A DNA stretch of 47,563 nt. Source: an uncultured Alphaproteobacteria bacterium. Lineage in GTDB: Bacteria; Pseudomonadota; Alphaproteobacteria; Caulobacterales; Caulobacteraceae. The translations under genes and the position numbers were made by a program. The stretch lies in the NCBI GenBank assembly GCA_903892305.1, contig CAITHQ010000013.1, forward strand, positions 1 to 47,563, read 5' to 3'. Below the pieces are notes generated by a model that searched no databases, was not told the DNA's origin, and was given only the letters and a program-made list of their open reading frames with translations. Shown here piece after piece: positions 30,656-40,094 of this stretch. Each line of letters begins with the position of its first letter. Within the stretch, counting starts at the first letter, position 1.

Positions 30656-31380
30656 GCTTAATCCTTGACGGTCAGAGCCTAGGACTTGCGCCAACCGCGA
30701 CGGGTGGGCTGAGCCTTAAGATAAAGGGTGAGCCCGTCGAAATGCGCGCCTCGGGTGCCCTTTGGCTCGAAGCTGGCTCGACCTTGGTGGTGGCCGATCT
30801 CCACTTGGAAAAGGGCTCGGCCTATGCGGCCAGGGGACAACTCCTGCCGCCCTATGATTCACGAGACACCCTCAGGCGACTGGCCCTGGATGTAGAGCAC
30901 CTAGCACCGAAGACCCTGGTCTTGTTGGGCGACACCTTTCACGACCATGCCGGCGAACTGCGGCTGTGCCCCTCAGATGCCGAGGCCCTGATCGCGATAG
31001 GGCTTGGCCGAACCTTGGTCTGGGTCCTGGGAAACCATGACTCGGAGGGCCCCAAGTATTTGCCAGGTGATATTGTTGAGGATCTTAACTTCGGCGCGCT
31101 GATCCTGCGGCATGAACCCCAGACGGGACGACAATCGGGTGAAGTCTCTGGACATCTTCATCCCTGCACGCGGGTGGCCTCGCCGCGCGGATCGGTCAGG
31201 CGAAGGTGCTTCGTCACAGACGGCACGCGGATGATTGTCCCAGCCTTTGGGGCCTATGCCGGGGGCCTCAATATTCTAGACCCAGCCTTTGATGGACTCT
31301 TTGGTGGCCCTGTGATCGCCGGAGCCCTGGGTCAAGATCGTGTCCACGCCATCGGACCGCGATCCTTCCGCCCCGACTGA
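30652..31380 (+). CDS. pdeM: Ligase-associated DNA damage response endonuclease PdeM
   Basis: LVVADLHLEKGSAYAARGQLLPPYDSRDTLRRL, LGDTFHD, WVLGNHD, SGHLHPCTRV; GTG start overlapping the helicase stop. Confidence 0.92.
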   Translation: MSLILDGQSLGLAPTATGGLSLKIKGEPVEMRASGALWLEAGSTLVVADLHLEKGSAYAARGQLLPPYDSRDTLRRLALDVEHLAPKTLVLLGDTFHDHAGELRLCPSDAEALIAIGLGRTLVWVLGNHDSEGPKYLPGDIVEDLNFGALILRHEPQTGRQSGEVSGHLHPCTRVASPRGSVRRRCFVTDGTRMIVPAFGAYAGGLNILDPAFDGLFGGPVIAGALGQDRVHAIGPRSFRPD

Positions 31381-31381
31381 C

Positions 31382-31825
31382 CTACATGCGCATGGCCTTT
31401 TCCAAGGCCATGGCCAAGGAAATACCCGCGCCCAATGTGAGAGCCGTAACCATGCGCGGATACTTGTTGGGTACGCCAGGAGCGGCTTGGTCGAACATCC
31501 ACTGGATAATAAAGGCTGCTAGAAATCCGCCGACAATCCAGTCGATATCCACATATCGCCGCAGGGCCAACAACCCCCAGCCAGCAAAGGGCGAGATGGT
31601 CGACCCAGCCAGGCGGGCCAAGTTAGGCTCCTCGCGAACCGACTCCACGCCCCACCTGACGCCCCCTAGAAAGCCCATAGTCACGGCCGACCAGGTGAGC
31701 AGGACATTCAAGCCATGGATAGAATAGCTGCTGGGGCCATAGGCATAGATCACAGCAGACACCGGAAAGGGCGCGAGGCCGAAGAGCGCCATGGCCCAGA
31801 GTCGCTTTGGAGCCGATTGCACCAC
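31382..31825 (-). CDS. DUF3429-like membrane protein
   Basis: 147 aa with several TM segments; ALFGLAPFPVSAVIYAYG, ITMGFLGGVRWGVE-type segment (TMGFLGGVRWGVESV). Confidence 0.75.
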   Translation of the reverse strand: MVQSAPKRLWAMALFGLAPFPVSAVIYAYGPSSYSIHGLNVLLTWSAVTMGFLGGVRWGVESVREEPNLARLAGSTISPFAGWGLLALRRYVDIDWIVGGFLAAFIIQWMFDQAAPGVPNKYPRMVTALTLGAGISLAMALEKAMRM

Positions 31826-32584
31826 CTAGGACCTCCTAAAAGCCGCAGACGCCGCCCAGCCTGCTGCAAGAGCGATGCTGACCGAGACGAGACCATAGGT
31901 CCAGGGATGAAAATGCGCAAAAAGATACAGAGAGCGCTGAAGCCCTACCTTCTTGACATCCAGCTCCCTAACCCGCTGGGAAACGAGTTGGCCGTTCTGA
32001 AACAACAGGATTTGGGCCTGGTAACGGCCAATGGGCGCATCGGTTGGTAAGGTGATGTCAGCCTTGAACAGATTCTGATCCACAAAGATCACGCCATGGT
32101 CGTCTTCTTCATAGAGGCCCATCTTCGCCTTGAGGCGCACCACAGCTTGGCGCCAGTCCAGATAATCAGCCCCAAGGCGATTTACGACCACGTCCTTGAC
32201 GCCATATCGGGTCTCGACCCTTTGCTCGGCAGGGGCGTTGATCGCCAGATGGTCGATACCCGCACCCAGGCGTCTGAGTACCCCAAAGCCCGCAATCTGA
32301 TCCAAGGGTCGCGTGGACGCTGCCTTGTAAAAGCCAGGTGCCCCATGGAAGACGACCGGCCGGGAATTAATCCAGAGACCGGCAATGCGGACCTTATGTG
32401 CGATCCGAATTGGCTGTTCGGGACCACGGACAAGAACCACGATATCGCTGGGTTGATGGCTTGGATCAAAAACCGCGCCATATAGGACAATGCGGGCACC
32501 CTGAAAGCCCGAGGTGACCCGCACTTCAGTTGTTGTCAGAGCCGCAGAGACGCTAGGCGGGACGGGAGCTGTTTGAACCATCAT
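31826..32584 (-). CDS. TIGR02186-like membrane-anchored protein
   Basis: 252 aa; FQGARIVLYGAVFDPSHQPSDIVVLVRGPEQPIRIAHKVRIAGLWIN; C-terminal TM; adjacent to TauE-like gene. Confidence 0.78.
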   Translation of the reverse strand: MMVQTAPVPPSVSAALTTTEVRVTSGFQGARIVLYGAVFDPSHQPSDIVVLVRGPEQPIRIAHKVRIAGLWINSRPVVFHGAPGFYKAASTRPLDQIAGFGVLRRLGAGIDHLAINAPAEQRVETRYGVKDVVVNRLGADYLDWRQAVVRLKAKMGLYEEDDHGVIFVDQNLFKADITLPTDAPIGRYQAQILLFQNGQLVSQRVRELDVKKVGLQRSLYLFAHFHPWTYGLVSVSIALAAGWAASAAFRRS

Positions 32585-33510
32585 CCCCCCGATCCTGTCA
32601 TAAGTACGAAGGGTTCGGTGGGCGTCAGGAATAGGCCAAGGCCCATGCGCAGACCAACAGCCAGGACAATGAGGGCCAGAATGGCCCGCAGTTCCTCAGC
32701 GCGAAACCGGGAGGACGCTTTAGCGCCGAGCTGAGCACCGATAACCCCGCCGATAAGCAACAATGTCGCCAGCACGATATCGACGGTCTGATTGCGACCT
32801 GCCTGAAGCACACTGGTCAGGGTCGTGGTGATGATAATCTGAAACAGGCTGGTTCCCACAACCACATTTGCCGGCATACGCAGCAGATAAATCATGGCTG
32901 GCACCAGTATGAAGCCGCCGCCAACACCCATTATGGCTGAGAGCATACCCACAAAGACCCCCAAAGCGATTGGTGGAATTATGCTGATATACATACGGGA
33001 CTTAGGAAACTTGACCTTGAAGGGCAGACCATAAAGCAGGGGTGGACGGCGATCGCGGTTCTGGGGCTGGCTGCCGCCACGGCGGGACCGGATTATGGTC
33101 GTGAGGGACTCCGACAGCATGAGACCGCCGATGACGCCAAGGAAAATCAGGTAGGACAGCGAAACCACCAGGTCAGCCTGGCCGATCAATCTGATCCAGC
33201 GGAAGACTTCAACCCCCACGATCGAACCCACCACACCGCCAGATGCAAGAACGCCGCCCATGCGAAAGTCTACAGCCCGGGCCCGGGTGTAGGAGATAAC
33301 ACTTGAGGTCGAGGACGCTGCAACATGGCTGGCGAGGCTGGCGACAGCGACAGCCGGAGGAATGCCCAGAAACACCAGGATCGGCGTCATAAGAAAGCCG
33401 CCGCCTATGCCAAACAGGCCTGAGATAAACCCCACGCCAGCGCCCAAGGCGACCAGGAGCGGGCCATTGACCGAGACTTCTGCAATCGGGAGGTAAATAT
33501 CCAGGGCCAC
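32581..33510 (-). CDS. TauE/SafE family sulfite exporter-like permease
   Basis: GVGFISGLFGIGGGFLMTPILVFLGIPPAVAVASLASHVAASS; GVFVGMLSAIMGVGGGFILVPAMIYLLRMPANVVVGTSLF. Confidence 0.93.
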   Translation of the reverse strand: MALDIYLPIAEVSVNGPLLVALGAGVGFISGLFGIGGGFLMTPILVFLGIPPAVAVASLASHVAASSTSSVISYTRARAVDFRMGGVLASGGVVGSIVGVEVFRWIRLIGQADLVVSLSYLIFLGVIGGLMLSESLTTIIRSRRGGSQPQNRDRRPPLLYGLPFKVKFPKSRMYISIIPPIALGVFVGMLSAIMGVGGGFILVPAMIYLLRMPANVVVGTSLFQIIITTTLTSVLQAGRNQTVDIVLATLLLIGGVIGAQLGAKASSRFRAEELRAILALIVLAVGLRMGLGLFLTPTEPFVLMTGSGG

Positions 33511-33542
33511 TGAAGACTCCTATCTGGCGGAGTCCCGTCCCA

Positions 33543-36500
33543 TTAGTGGGTAAAGACCGAGAGTCGTGCAACCGTCGCCTGGTCTAGCACGCCCGTTGGG
33601 TTTAGGTTCTGATCCCGCTGATAGGCGGCCAGGGCGAGGTTGAGCGCCGGCGATGCGGACCCATCTGTCGGGCCCTGGTAATAGCCTAGGCGCGACAGCG
33701 CCTTTTGCACAGTTGCCGCGCCGCTCGCATCGGTGCCAAGGCCTGCAGTTAACACCGAAGCCGTGGGCGCGCTGGGCGTGGAGGGCCGGAAGGCGGCCGC
33801 CGCACGCTCTGCAACAATGCGTGCATCCGGGTTCAACTGTAGGCGGATCTGTTCCGCGCGCTTGCGGGCGGATTCATCTCCGGTTTTTGCCGCGACAAGA
33901 TACCAACGATAAGCTTCTGCGGGATTTTGACTGACACCCAATCCGCGCTCGTAGAGGGCAGCAAGGTTATACTGGCTATCGACAAGGCCAAGCTCAGCTG
34001 CCCGCCGAAACCATTGGGCTGCCGTGACGGAATTCTTTGGCCCGCCAACGCCCTCTATGAAGGCGATGCCAAGATTATGCATGGCGCGCCTATCGCCGTT
34101 TTCTGCAGCCCGGCTCGTCCATTGGCGCGCAACGGAGAGATCCTTCTTCAGGCCGCCGTCCCCGTTTTCATACATTTTGGCGAGGTAAAATTGCGCCGGT
34201 GCATAGGCTTGGTTCGCAATCGCCTTAAGGGCCTCGAGGGCGCCGGGCTTTTTGGCCTCGACGTCATCCGCAGCCTTTGCAAACCGGTCGGCAAGGTCCG
34301 ACGTATCTAAGGTCGGCGGAGGAAGGGCGCCCAAATCCGGAGATGCAATTGCCAGTGCCGCGCGGGGGTCTTTAGTCAGCGAAGCTGGATCGACTTCTGA
34401 ACTGGCGATTTCGCTGGTGGGATCTGACCGAACCGCCGCAATCGCCCGGGCCACACGGTCGGGCGTTTCGCCGCCAGCACGACCCTCCATCAGCAGGAAG
34501 CCAGCTGCGCTCAAGGTCAGAGCCGCACCTGCGCTGGCAATAATAAGCGCCGTTTGCAGAGCCGTTCCGGCCTGCCGCTTAGGACGACTTAAACGGTCGA
34601 GAAAGGAGCCGCTGCGCGTTCCCTTCTTAGTCTTGCTCTGGGCCTCTGCCTCCCCAGCCGCCCTTGCAGCAGCCCGGGCCTGTTCAATGACTTCACGGGT
34701 GGTCAAGGGCCGACCAGACTCATTGCCAAGCTGAGGCTCAGCCGTCTGCCGGTTGGGAGGCGCCCGGGAAAGGTCTGGCATGATTGGCGACGGCAAATTG
34801 CCATCGGGGTCATTGAAGGCAACCGTGTCAAAGTGCGAAATCGCCGATTCTGGGGTGCTGGACTCTGATGTCGCGAAATCTGGAAGTTGATCCCTTGCGT
34901 CAAGGTCGCCGGGAAACCGGGCTCCCGTCGCAGAGGTAAAGGCGTCTATGGCCTCGAAGTCCGTCTCGTCAAAATTGCCCTTGTTAGCTTCAAACGCCGA
35001 AGGCTGCCCGATCGGCTCCGGGCCCTTAAGCACAGGGGCATTGGGCGTGCGCACGAGCGGCGTGGGTGTGGCGAACCCTGATTTGGTGGAATAGTTTGCA
35101 GGCTTCGACGAAGAGGCCTGCGCAGCGAAACTTGGGAAAGGCTCTGGATCCCCAAAGGGATCGCCTCTGTCCTCAAAGGCTTGGCTAAATGCAGGGGTCG
35201 CTAAGGTCTCGGCGATTTGCCGCTGATTTTCCGCGAGGCTTTGGTCGATTTTTTCCTTGGTTTCCGCAAGGAGGCGCGCCGTTCGGTCTTCATTGTGGCG
35301 CAGGGTCTCGACGATATTCTCGCTAACGACTCGCTGACCGATGTTTTCGTTCACCCGGGCGAGTTGACCGCTGACCTCATCAATGGCCTGAGCTGACCGA
35401 CGTTCAGCAGAACTAATGCGTTCGGCTAGCCGCTCACTGATCCGGCTGATCTCAACACCCAGGCGCTCCATCGCATTGGCGTGAACCGTGTCATTCTGGG
35501 CAAAGCGACTTTCCATGGCCTGAGTGATACGCCCCACCTCAGTGGTCACCTGGCCCAGGGTATCAGCACTCTTTTGTTCTGCGCCAATGACCCGGCGGCT
35601 CAGTGTTTCAGCAACACTGGTGACCTCATGCCCAAGACGTTCAATGGCCAGAGCTGACTTCTGTTCCGCCGCCCGAACGTGGTTGGTCATCTCGGAGAGC
35701 TTGCGCTCCATCCGATCAAATCGGCCCTCGTTGGAGGTTTGAAGGCTGCGCGCGAGCTCATTGCGCACCGCTTCGACCTGGCTGGTCAGTCCTGTCGCAA
35801 GCCGCGCAAGTTTTTGGTCGATCCCTGGGGAGGCGCCGCTTTCCAACGCCCCCATCCTGTCGTCCAGGCCAGAGAACGAAGATCTCAACCCCTCGAGCGC
35901 CTGGCTTGTGCGGGATTCAGCCTCGATCAACCGCTCGCCGATCTTAGAGACGACCTGCTCTATGGCCTCAGCACTCACAGCCCCGTCGCCGGCTTCCACC
36001 TGGGTCAAACGATCACGAAGGCCATCTAGGGTGCGGCGGGTCCGAGCCTCACCCTCATATAGATGATTGGCGACCTTTCCCAGGGCGGCCTCAAGCCCCC
36101 TCAGCGCCTCCGCAGACTTTGGGCCCGCAGCTTCCGACTCAACACGCTTGAGGCGGCTGGCGATCTGCTCCTGCACCTCTCGCGTCTCATTAACGGCATT
36201 TTCGAAGCGTGCAGCGATAGCGACATGTTCGCGCTCGGCAGACTCGATGCGAGCCGCAGCTTCACGAACCGAATGCTCAACCCCGGATATGGCAAGTCCG
36301 GTGCGGCCCTCTGTGGTTTCGATCCGCTCGATCAACCGGTCTAAGGCGTGGGTAACCCGGCTGATCTCATCAGCGGGGTGTTCTGGTGCCTCAAAGCGCG
36401 ATGGCGCGCTCGTCGTCGCGCCCGCCCGCGGTTGCGGCTCGTTTCGGCCGGTCTCGTAATAGGTGCGGACCGGACCACGCAGACCAGAATCTGACGCCGC

Positions 36501-36662
36501 AAAGTAGGACTCAGACGAGATGTCCTCAGGGCCATCTTCTTCAAAAATCATCTGATTCAGCCACTCGCCGAGAGTCATGCCCGAACGCCGCGCAAGGTCC
36601 TTTGCGACCTCCCTGGCCTTAGGATCAATCCCCTTCACGCTCCAAGGCGCGCCCGACGTCAT
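33543..36662 (-). CDS. podJ: PodJ-like polar organelle development protein (coiled coil, TM, SEL1 repeats, peptidoglycan-binding domain)
   Basis: 1039 aa; MTSGAPWSVKGIDPKAREVAKDLARRSGMTLGEWLNQMIFEEDGPEDISSE; long heptad coiled coil; TM TALIIASAGAALTLSAAGFLLM; SEL1 repeats (AQFYLAKMYENGDGGLKKDLSVARQW...); C-terminal PG-binding LSRLGYYQGPTDGSASPALNLALAAYQRDQNL. Confidence 0.82.
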   Translation of the reverse strand: MTSGAPWSVKGIDPKAREVAKDLARRSGMTLGEWLNQMIFEEDGPEDISSESYFAASDSGLRGPVRTYYETGRNEPQPRAGATTSAPSRFEAPEHPADEISRVTHALDRLIERIETTEGRTGLAISGVEHSVREAAARIESAEREHVAIAARFENAVNETREVQEQIASRLKRVESEAAGPKSAEALRGLEAALGKVANHLYEGEARTRRTLDGLRDRLTQVEAGDGAVSAEAIEQVVSKIGERLIEAESRTSQALEGLRSSFSGLDDRMGALESGASPGIDQKLARLATGLTSQVEAVRNELARSLQTSNEGRFDRMERKLSEMTNHVRAAEQKSALAIERLGHEVTSVAETLSRRVIGAEQKSADTLGQVTTEVGRITQAMESRFAQNDTVHANAMERLGVEISRISERLAERISSAERRSAQAIDEVSGQLARVNENIGQRVVSENIVETLRHNEDRTARLLAETKEKIDQSLAENQRQIAETLATPAFSQAFEDRGDPFGDPEPFPSFAAQASSSKPANYSTKSGFATPTPLVRTPNAPVLKGPEPIGQPSAFEANKGNFDETDFEAIDAFTSATGARFPGDLDARDQLPDFATSESSTPESAISHFDTVAFNDPDGNLPSPIMPDLSRAPPNRQTAEPQLGNESGRPLTTREVIEQARAAARAAGEAEAQSKTKKGTRSGSFLDRLSRPKRQAGTALQTALIIASAGAALTLSAAGFLLMEGRAGGETPDRVARAIAAVRSDPTSEIASSEVDPASLTKDPRAALAIASPDLGALPPPTLDTSDLADRFAKAADDVEAKKPGALEALKAIANQAYAPAQFYLAKMYENGDGGLKKDLSVARQWTSRAAENGDRRAMHNLGIAFIEGVGGPKNSVTAAQWFRRAAELGLVDSQYNLAALYERGLGVSQNPAEAYRWYLVAAKTGDESARKRAEQIRLQLNPDARIVAERAAAAFRPSTPSAPTASVLTAGLGTDASGAATVQKALSRLGYYQGPTDGSASPALNLALAAYQRDQNLNPTGVLDQATVARLSVFTH

Positions 36663-36813
36663 CCGAATCGCTCTCCCGGCACTCTCGGAGCAAGCTAACC
36701 ACCGATTGTTGGGGTGTATACAAAGTCTTAACGCAAGATATAGGGGGTCGCATTGATCTTCTGTGGACGAACGGCAGCTTTGTCTTCCGACCTCATTGGG
36801 CTAGGCGTCGGTA

Positions 36814-37017
36814 ATGGATACAAAAACGACAATTGGATTGCTGATCGGCTTCGCCATTTCGACCGGCCTGTTTGGCTGGCGCGGTGCCCGGCCATTCAAC
36901 ATCCAGAAGGGGCCCAGGCTGATCCCTTGGCGGCCCATGATGGTGGCCTCTGCCACGGCGGCGATCGTTCTGCTGGTACACTTGGTGAACCTGCTTGGGA
37001 TAACAACCGGACGGTGA
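36814..37017 (+). CDS. Small membrane protein of unknown function
   Basis: 67 aa: MDTKTTIGLLIGFAISTGLFGWRGARPFNIQKGPRLIPWRPMMVASATAAIVLLVHLVNLLGITTGR; two TM helices. Confidence 0.6.
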   Translation: MDTKTTIGLLIGFAISTGLFGWRGARPFNIQKGPRLIPWRPMMVASATAAIVLLVHLVNLLGITTGR

Positions 37018-37033
37018 CCCCAAGCGCTAAAGG

Positions 37034-38692
37034 CTAGGCCGAGACTTCGCTAGACTTTCTTGGACGCTTGGCAAGGCCCGCCACGCCCCCGGACGACAGC
37101 AAGCCCACATCAGCCAAAAGCAAGGGTATGGCCCACTTATGGGGCGCTGCAATATATCTTGGTTGCCAGAGGGGGTCGTACTTATCCTTGAACTTCCGAA
37201 CCCCTTGGAAGTTATAGATATCCTCACCGCGATCGAAAAATAGGCGTCCAACCCGGGACATCATGGGTGCCAAGGGCCGATCCTCTAGACCCGCCAAGGG
37301 TGCCATGCCGAACTCGAAGGCCTCATAGCCTTGCTCGCGCCCCCACTCGATCAGCTCGACAAACAGATAGTCCATAATATTTTTGGGCCCATCTTCGGTG
37401 TAACGCATCAAATCCATGGAAAACGACGATCTTGCAGCCGTAATCCAGAGATTAGCAAAGGCGACAATGCGACCTTCAAATCGCACAACTGCGACGGGAA
37501 ACTCGCACAGATATCCAGGGTTAAATCCGCCCATTGAGAAGCCTTTTTCCGCTCCCGCGTGGGCTGCCAGCCAGGCGTCGGAAATCGCTGCGAGCTCAGG
37601 CAGGTGATCGGAGACTTGGTTCGGAGCTAAAACCTGGAAACTGGCCCCCTCCTCCCCTGCCTTGCGCCAGGCGCGCCTAAGATTTCCCCGACGGCGGCCT
37701 TCGATCCGAAAACTTTCAAGGGGCACAGCTGCAGCTTCGCCAACCTTTTGAATCGAAAAGCCAAGCTCAACGACATCGGGCAAATTATCTGCCCCTATGG
37801 CGTAAATTCCAGGCCGCGCTGCATGGGCATCAGCCAACTCGCGAAATCGCCATAGCAATTCAAGCCGCTCATCACGACGCCCGACTGGCCCGCCGAGGGC
37901 AAGCCATGAGCGGCCGCGCACCCCAAACATCAGGAAACTTTCACCAGAAGCCGAGAACAGGAAACGCTTGTCGCCTAGCAAGGCGAGGTTGGAGCTTGGC
38001 TCTGCGTCTTCTGCCGATGCCAGGATACTTCGAACCCGCTGAAAATCAGGGTCGGTTTCACCAACGACACGGGGGGTTGCAGCCGTCGCCGCAAGACGCC
38101 AGACCCCAAAGGCAAGCAGGGCGACAGCGGCACCGGCCCAAGCGCGGATAGATCGCGCCATGTCCCGGTCGATCATCGCCTTCCAAAATGGCTGCCCGGC
38201 ATAGTCTGTATGGCGGAAGGACCACAGCCCCAGCATGCCGGCCCCCGCCACAAGTGCCGCGGCCGAGAGCAGCCAACCCGGGGTCACCTCCATCCGAGTA
38301 AGTTGCGCCTTTCTCGGAAAGGCACCGCGAAACGGCAAGAAGACTAAGGAAATACCGATCAGGGCCGCCGTCTCTTCCCAGACAAAGCCTTTGAGCAAGG
38401 CCAAGGGGGCTGCGATCAGGACTGTGGCAATGGTCGCGCCCCAGGCACCATCGAGCCGCGCACGAAGGCCAAAGGCCAACATGACCAGCACCAGCCCAAG
38501 TATGCTGGAAATAAAATGGCTGACTTCAATAAGCGCTGCAGGCGTGATTTCGTAGAGAGCGATAAAGCGTTCCGGCACCGAAGGCGTCGCACCAGACGCC
38601 AGCAGCATGACCCCAGCAGCAAGGCTCAAAAGCGCGGCCACCGTCGGGGCCACAGCAAACAGGGCAGGCCGTAGATCACGCCAAAATTTCAT
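37034..38692 (-). CDS. MprF-like phosphatidylglycerol lysyltransferase (DUF2156) with short TM region
   Basis: N-terminal TM helices, then FLFSASGESFLMFGVRGRSWLALGGPVG, NIMDYLFVELIEWGREQGYEAFEFGMAPLAGLEDRPLAPMMSRVGRLFFDRGEDIYNFQGVRKFKDKYDPLWQPRYIA. Confidence 0.88.
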   Translation of the reverse strand: MKFWRDLRPALFAVAPTVAALLSLAAGVMLLASGATPSVPERFIALYEITPAALIEVSHFISSILGLVLVMLAFGLRARLDGAWGATIATVLIAAPLALLKGFVWEETAALIGISLVFLPFRGAFPRKAQLTRMEVTPGWLLSAAALVAGAGMLGLWSFRHTDYAGQPFWKAMIDRDMARSIRAWAGAAVALLAFGVWRLAATAATPRVVGETDPDFQRVRSILASAEDAEPSSNLALLGDKRFLFSASGESFLMFGVRGRSWLALGGPVGRRDERLELLWRFRELADAHAARPGIYAIGADNLPDVVELGFSIQKVGEAAAVPLESFRIEGRRRGNLRRAWRKAGEEGASFQVLAPNQVSDHLPELAAISDAWLAAHAGAEKGFSMGGFNPGYLCEFPVAVVRFEGRIVAFANLWITAARSSFSMDLMRYTEDGPKNIMDYLFVELIEWGREQGYEAFEFGMAPLAGLEDRPLAPMMSRVGRLFFDRGEDIYNFQGVRKFKDKYDPLWQPRYIAAPHKWAIPLLLADVGLLSSGGVAGLAKRPRKSSEVSA

Positions 38693-38858
38693 GCAGAGTC
38701 CTTGGACCATTTCAATCCGAGAGAGTCATAGTCGGATTTGGGGCTTGAGACGATGCCGGAAGCGTAGGTTTAAGGGTCAAACAGTTGTTCGTATCACTTG
38801 CTCCAGCCACGGCGGACGCTAAGGTAGAGGTCTGACAATTAGGCTTGCGGAGGATTTT

Positions 38859-40082
38859 ATGGCCGATTTCGGCGGTAGCGATCTCGAGGCGTTTCGCGTC
38901 GAGGCGCGCGCGTGGCTGCAAGACAACTATCCTCCGGAATTGCGCGGGCCGAACGCCCTGACAGATCCTGAAGCCATTTGGGGCGGACGGACATTTGCCG
39001 GGTCATCTGATCCTCAGATCAAATGGATGAATGCTATGGCCAGTCGCGGCTGGACCGCGCCAGTTTGGCCAAAGGCTTATGGCGGTGGCGGGCTGAGCCC
39101 GGAGGAAGGTCGCGCCCTCGATCAAGAATTGACCGCAGGACGCTACCGGGATCCCCTAGCCTCCTTTGGCGTCTGGATGCTGGGTCCGGTCCTGCTCGAA
39201 TATGGCACTGAGGCTCAGAAGGCCGAACACATCCCAGGCATCGTCCAGGGCAAGTATCGCTGGTGCCAGGGTTATTCCGAACCCGGTGCTGGATCCGACC
39301 TCGCCTCACTGCAGACCAAGTGTGAAGACAAGGGCGATCACTGGCTCATTAATGGCCAGAAGATTTGGACCTCCTATGCCAATAAGGCCGACTGGTGTTT
39401 CTGTCTGGTCCGAACCGACACCAGCAAGAAGCACGAGGGAATTTCCTTCGTCCTGATCGATATGACCACCCCCGGCGTAGAGACCCGGCCCATCCAGCTG
39501 ATTTCTGGCGAAAGCCCATTTTGCGAGACCTTCTTCACCGATGTGAAGATTCCCAAGGCCAATCTGATCGGTCAGGTCAATGGCGGCTGGGAAATCGCCA
39601 AGCGCCTGCTCCAGTATGAGCGGCAGAATATTTCAGGTGGTTTTGGTGGCGGCGGCGGCGCAGGCGGCTCGGCGGGCGATCTTGGCCAGATTGCCAAATC
39701 CTACCTTGGCGCTGACGAAACCGGGGCTTTGGCAGATGTAGATCTGCGGTCTCGGATTACGCGGAACAAGATGGACTTTGACTGCTTTTATAAGACCATC
39801 TCTAGGGTAGCGGCGGAGTCAAAGTCGTCAAATGGCCCATCTGCAGCAACATCGATCATAAAGTATGCGGCGGCGACCTTCGCCCAAGAGCGCTCTGAAT
39901 TGATGATTGAAGCCATGGGTGCTCAGGGCCTCGGGTGGGAGGGCGAGACGTTTTCAGCCCAGGAGCTCGCTGCCACCCATGGGTGGCTGAGATCCAAGGG
40001 CAATTCGATCGAGGGCGGGACTTCGGAAGTCAATGTGAATGTGGTGGCCAAGCGCGTGCTTGGCTTGCCAGATCCTAAGTAG
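38859..40082 (+). CDS. Acyl-CoA dehydrogenase, tandem copy 1 (sub-pair A)
   Basis: 407 aa; GYSEPGAGSDLASLQTKCEDKGDHWLINGQKIWTS, RLLQYERQNISGGFGGGGGAGG, NSIEGGTSEVNVNVVAKRVLGLPDPK. Confidence 0.95.
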   Translation: MADFGGSDLEAFRVEARAWLQDNYPPELRGPNALTDPEAIWGGRTFAGSSDPQIKWMNAMASRGWTAPVWPKAYGGGGLSPEEGRALDQELTAGRYRDPLASFGVWMLGPVLLEYGTEAQKAEHIPGIVQGKYRWCQGYSEPGAGSDLASLQTKCEDKGDHWLINGQKIWTSYANKADWCFCLVRTDTSKKHEGISFVLIDMTTPGVETRPIQLISGESPFCETFFTDVKIPKANLIGQVNGGWEIAKRLLQYERQNISGGFGGGGGAGGSAGDLGQIAKSYLGADETGALADVDLRSRITRNKMDFDCFYKTISRVAAESKSSNGPSAATSIIKYAAATFAQERSELMIEAMGAQGLGWEGETFSAQELAATHGWLRSKGNSIEGGTSEVNVNVVAKRVLGLPDPK

Positions 40083-40094
40083 GACGGAAAGCAA

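Noticed and set aside
35200-36300. Many overlapping ORFs on the plus strand across podJ
   Set aside because: All short shadow ORFs opposite a continuous 1039-aa coiled-coil CDS.
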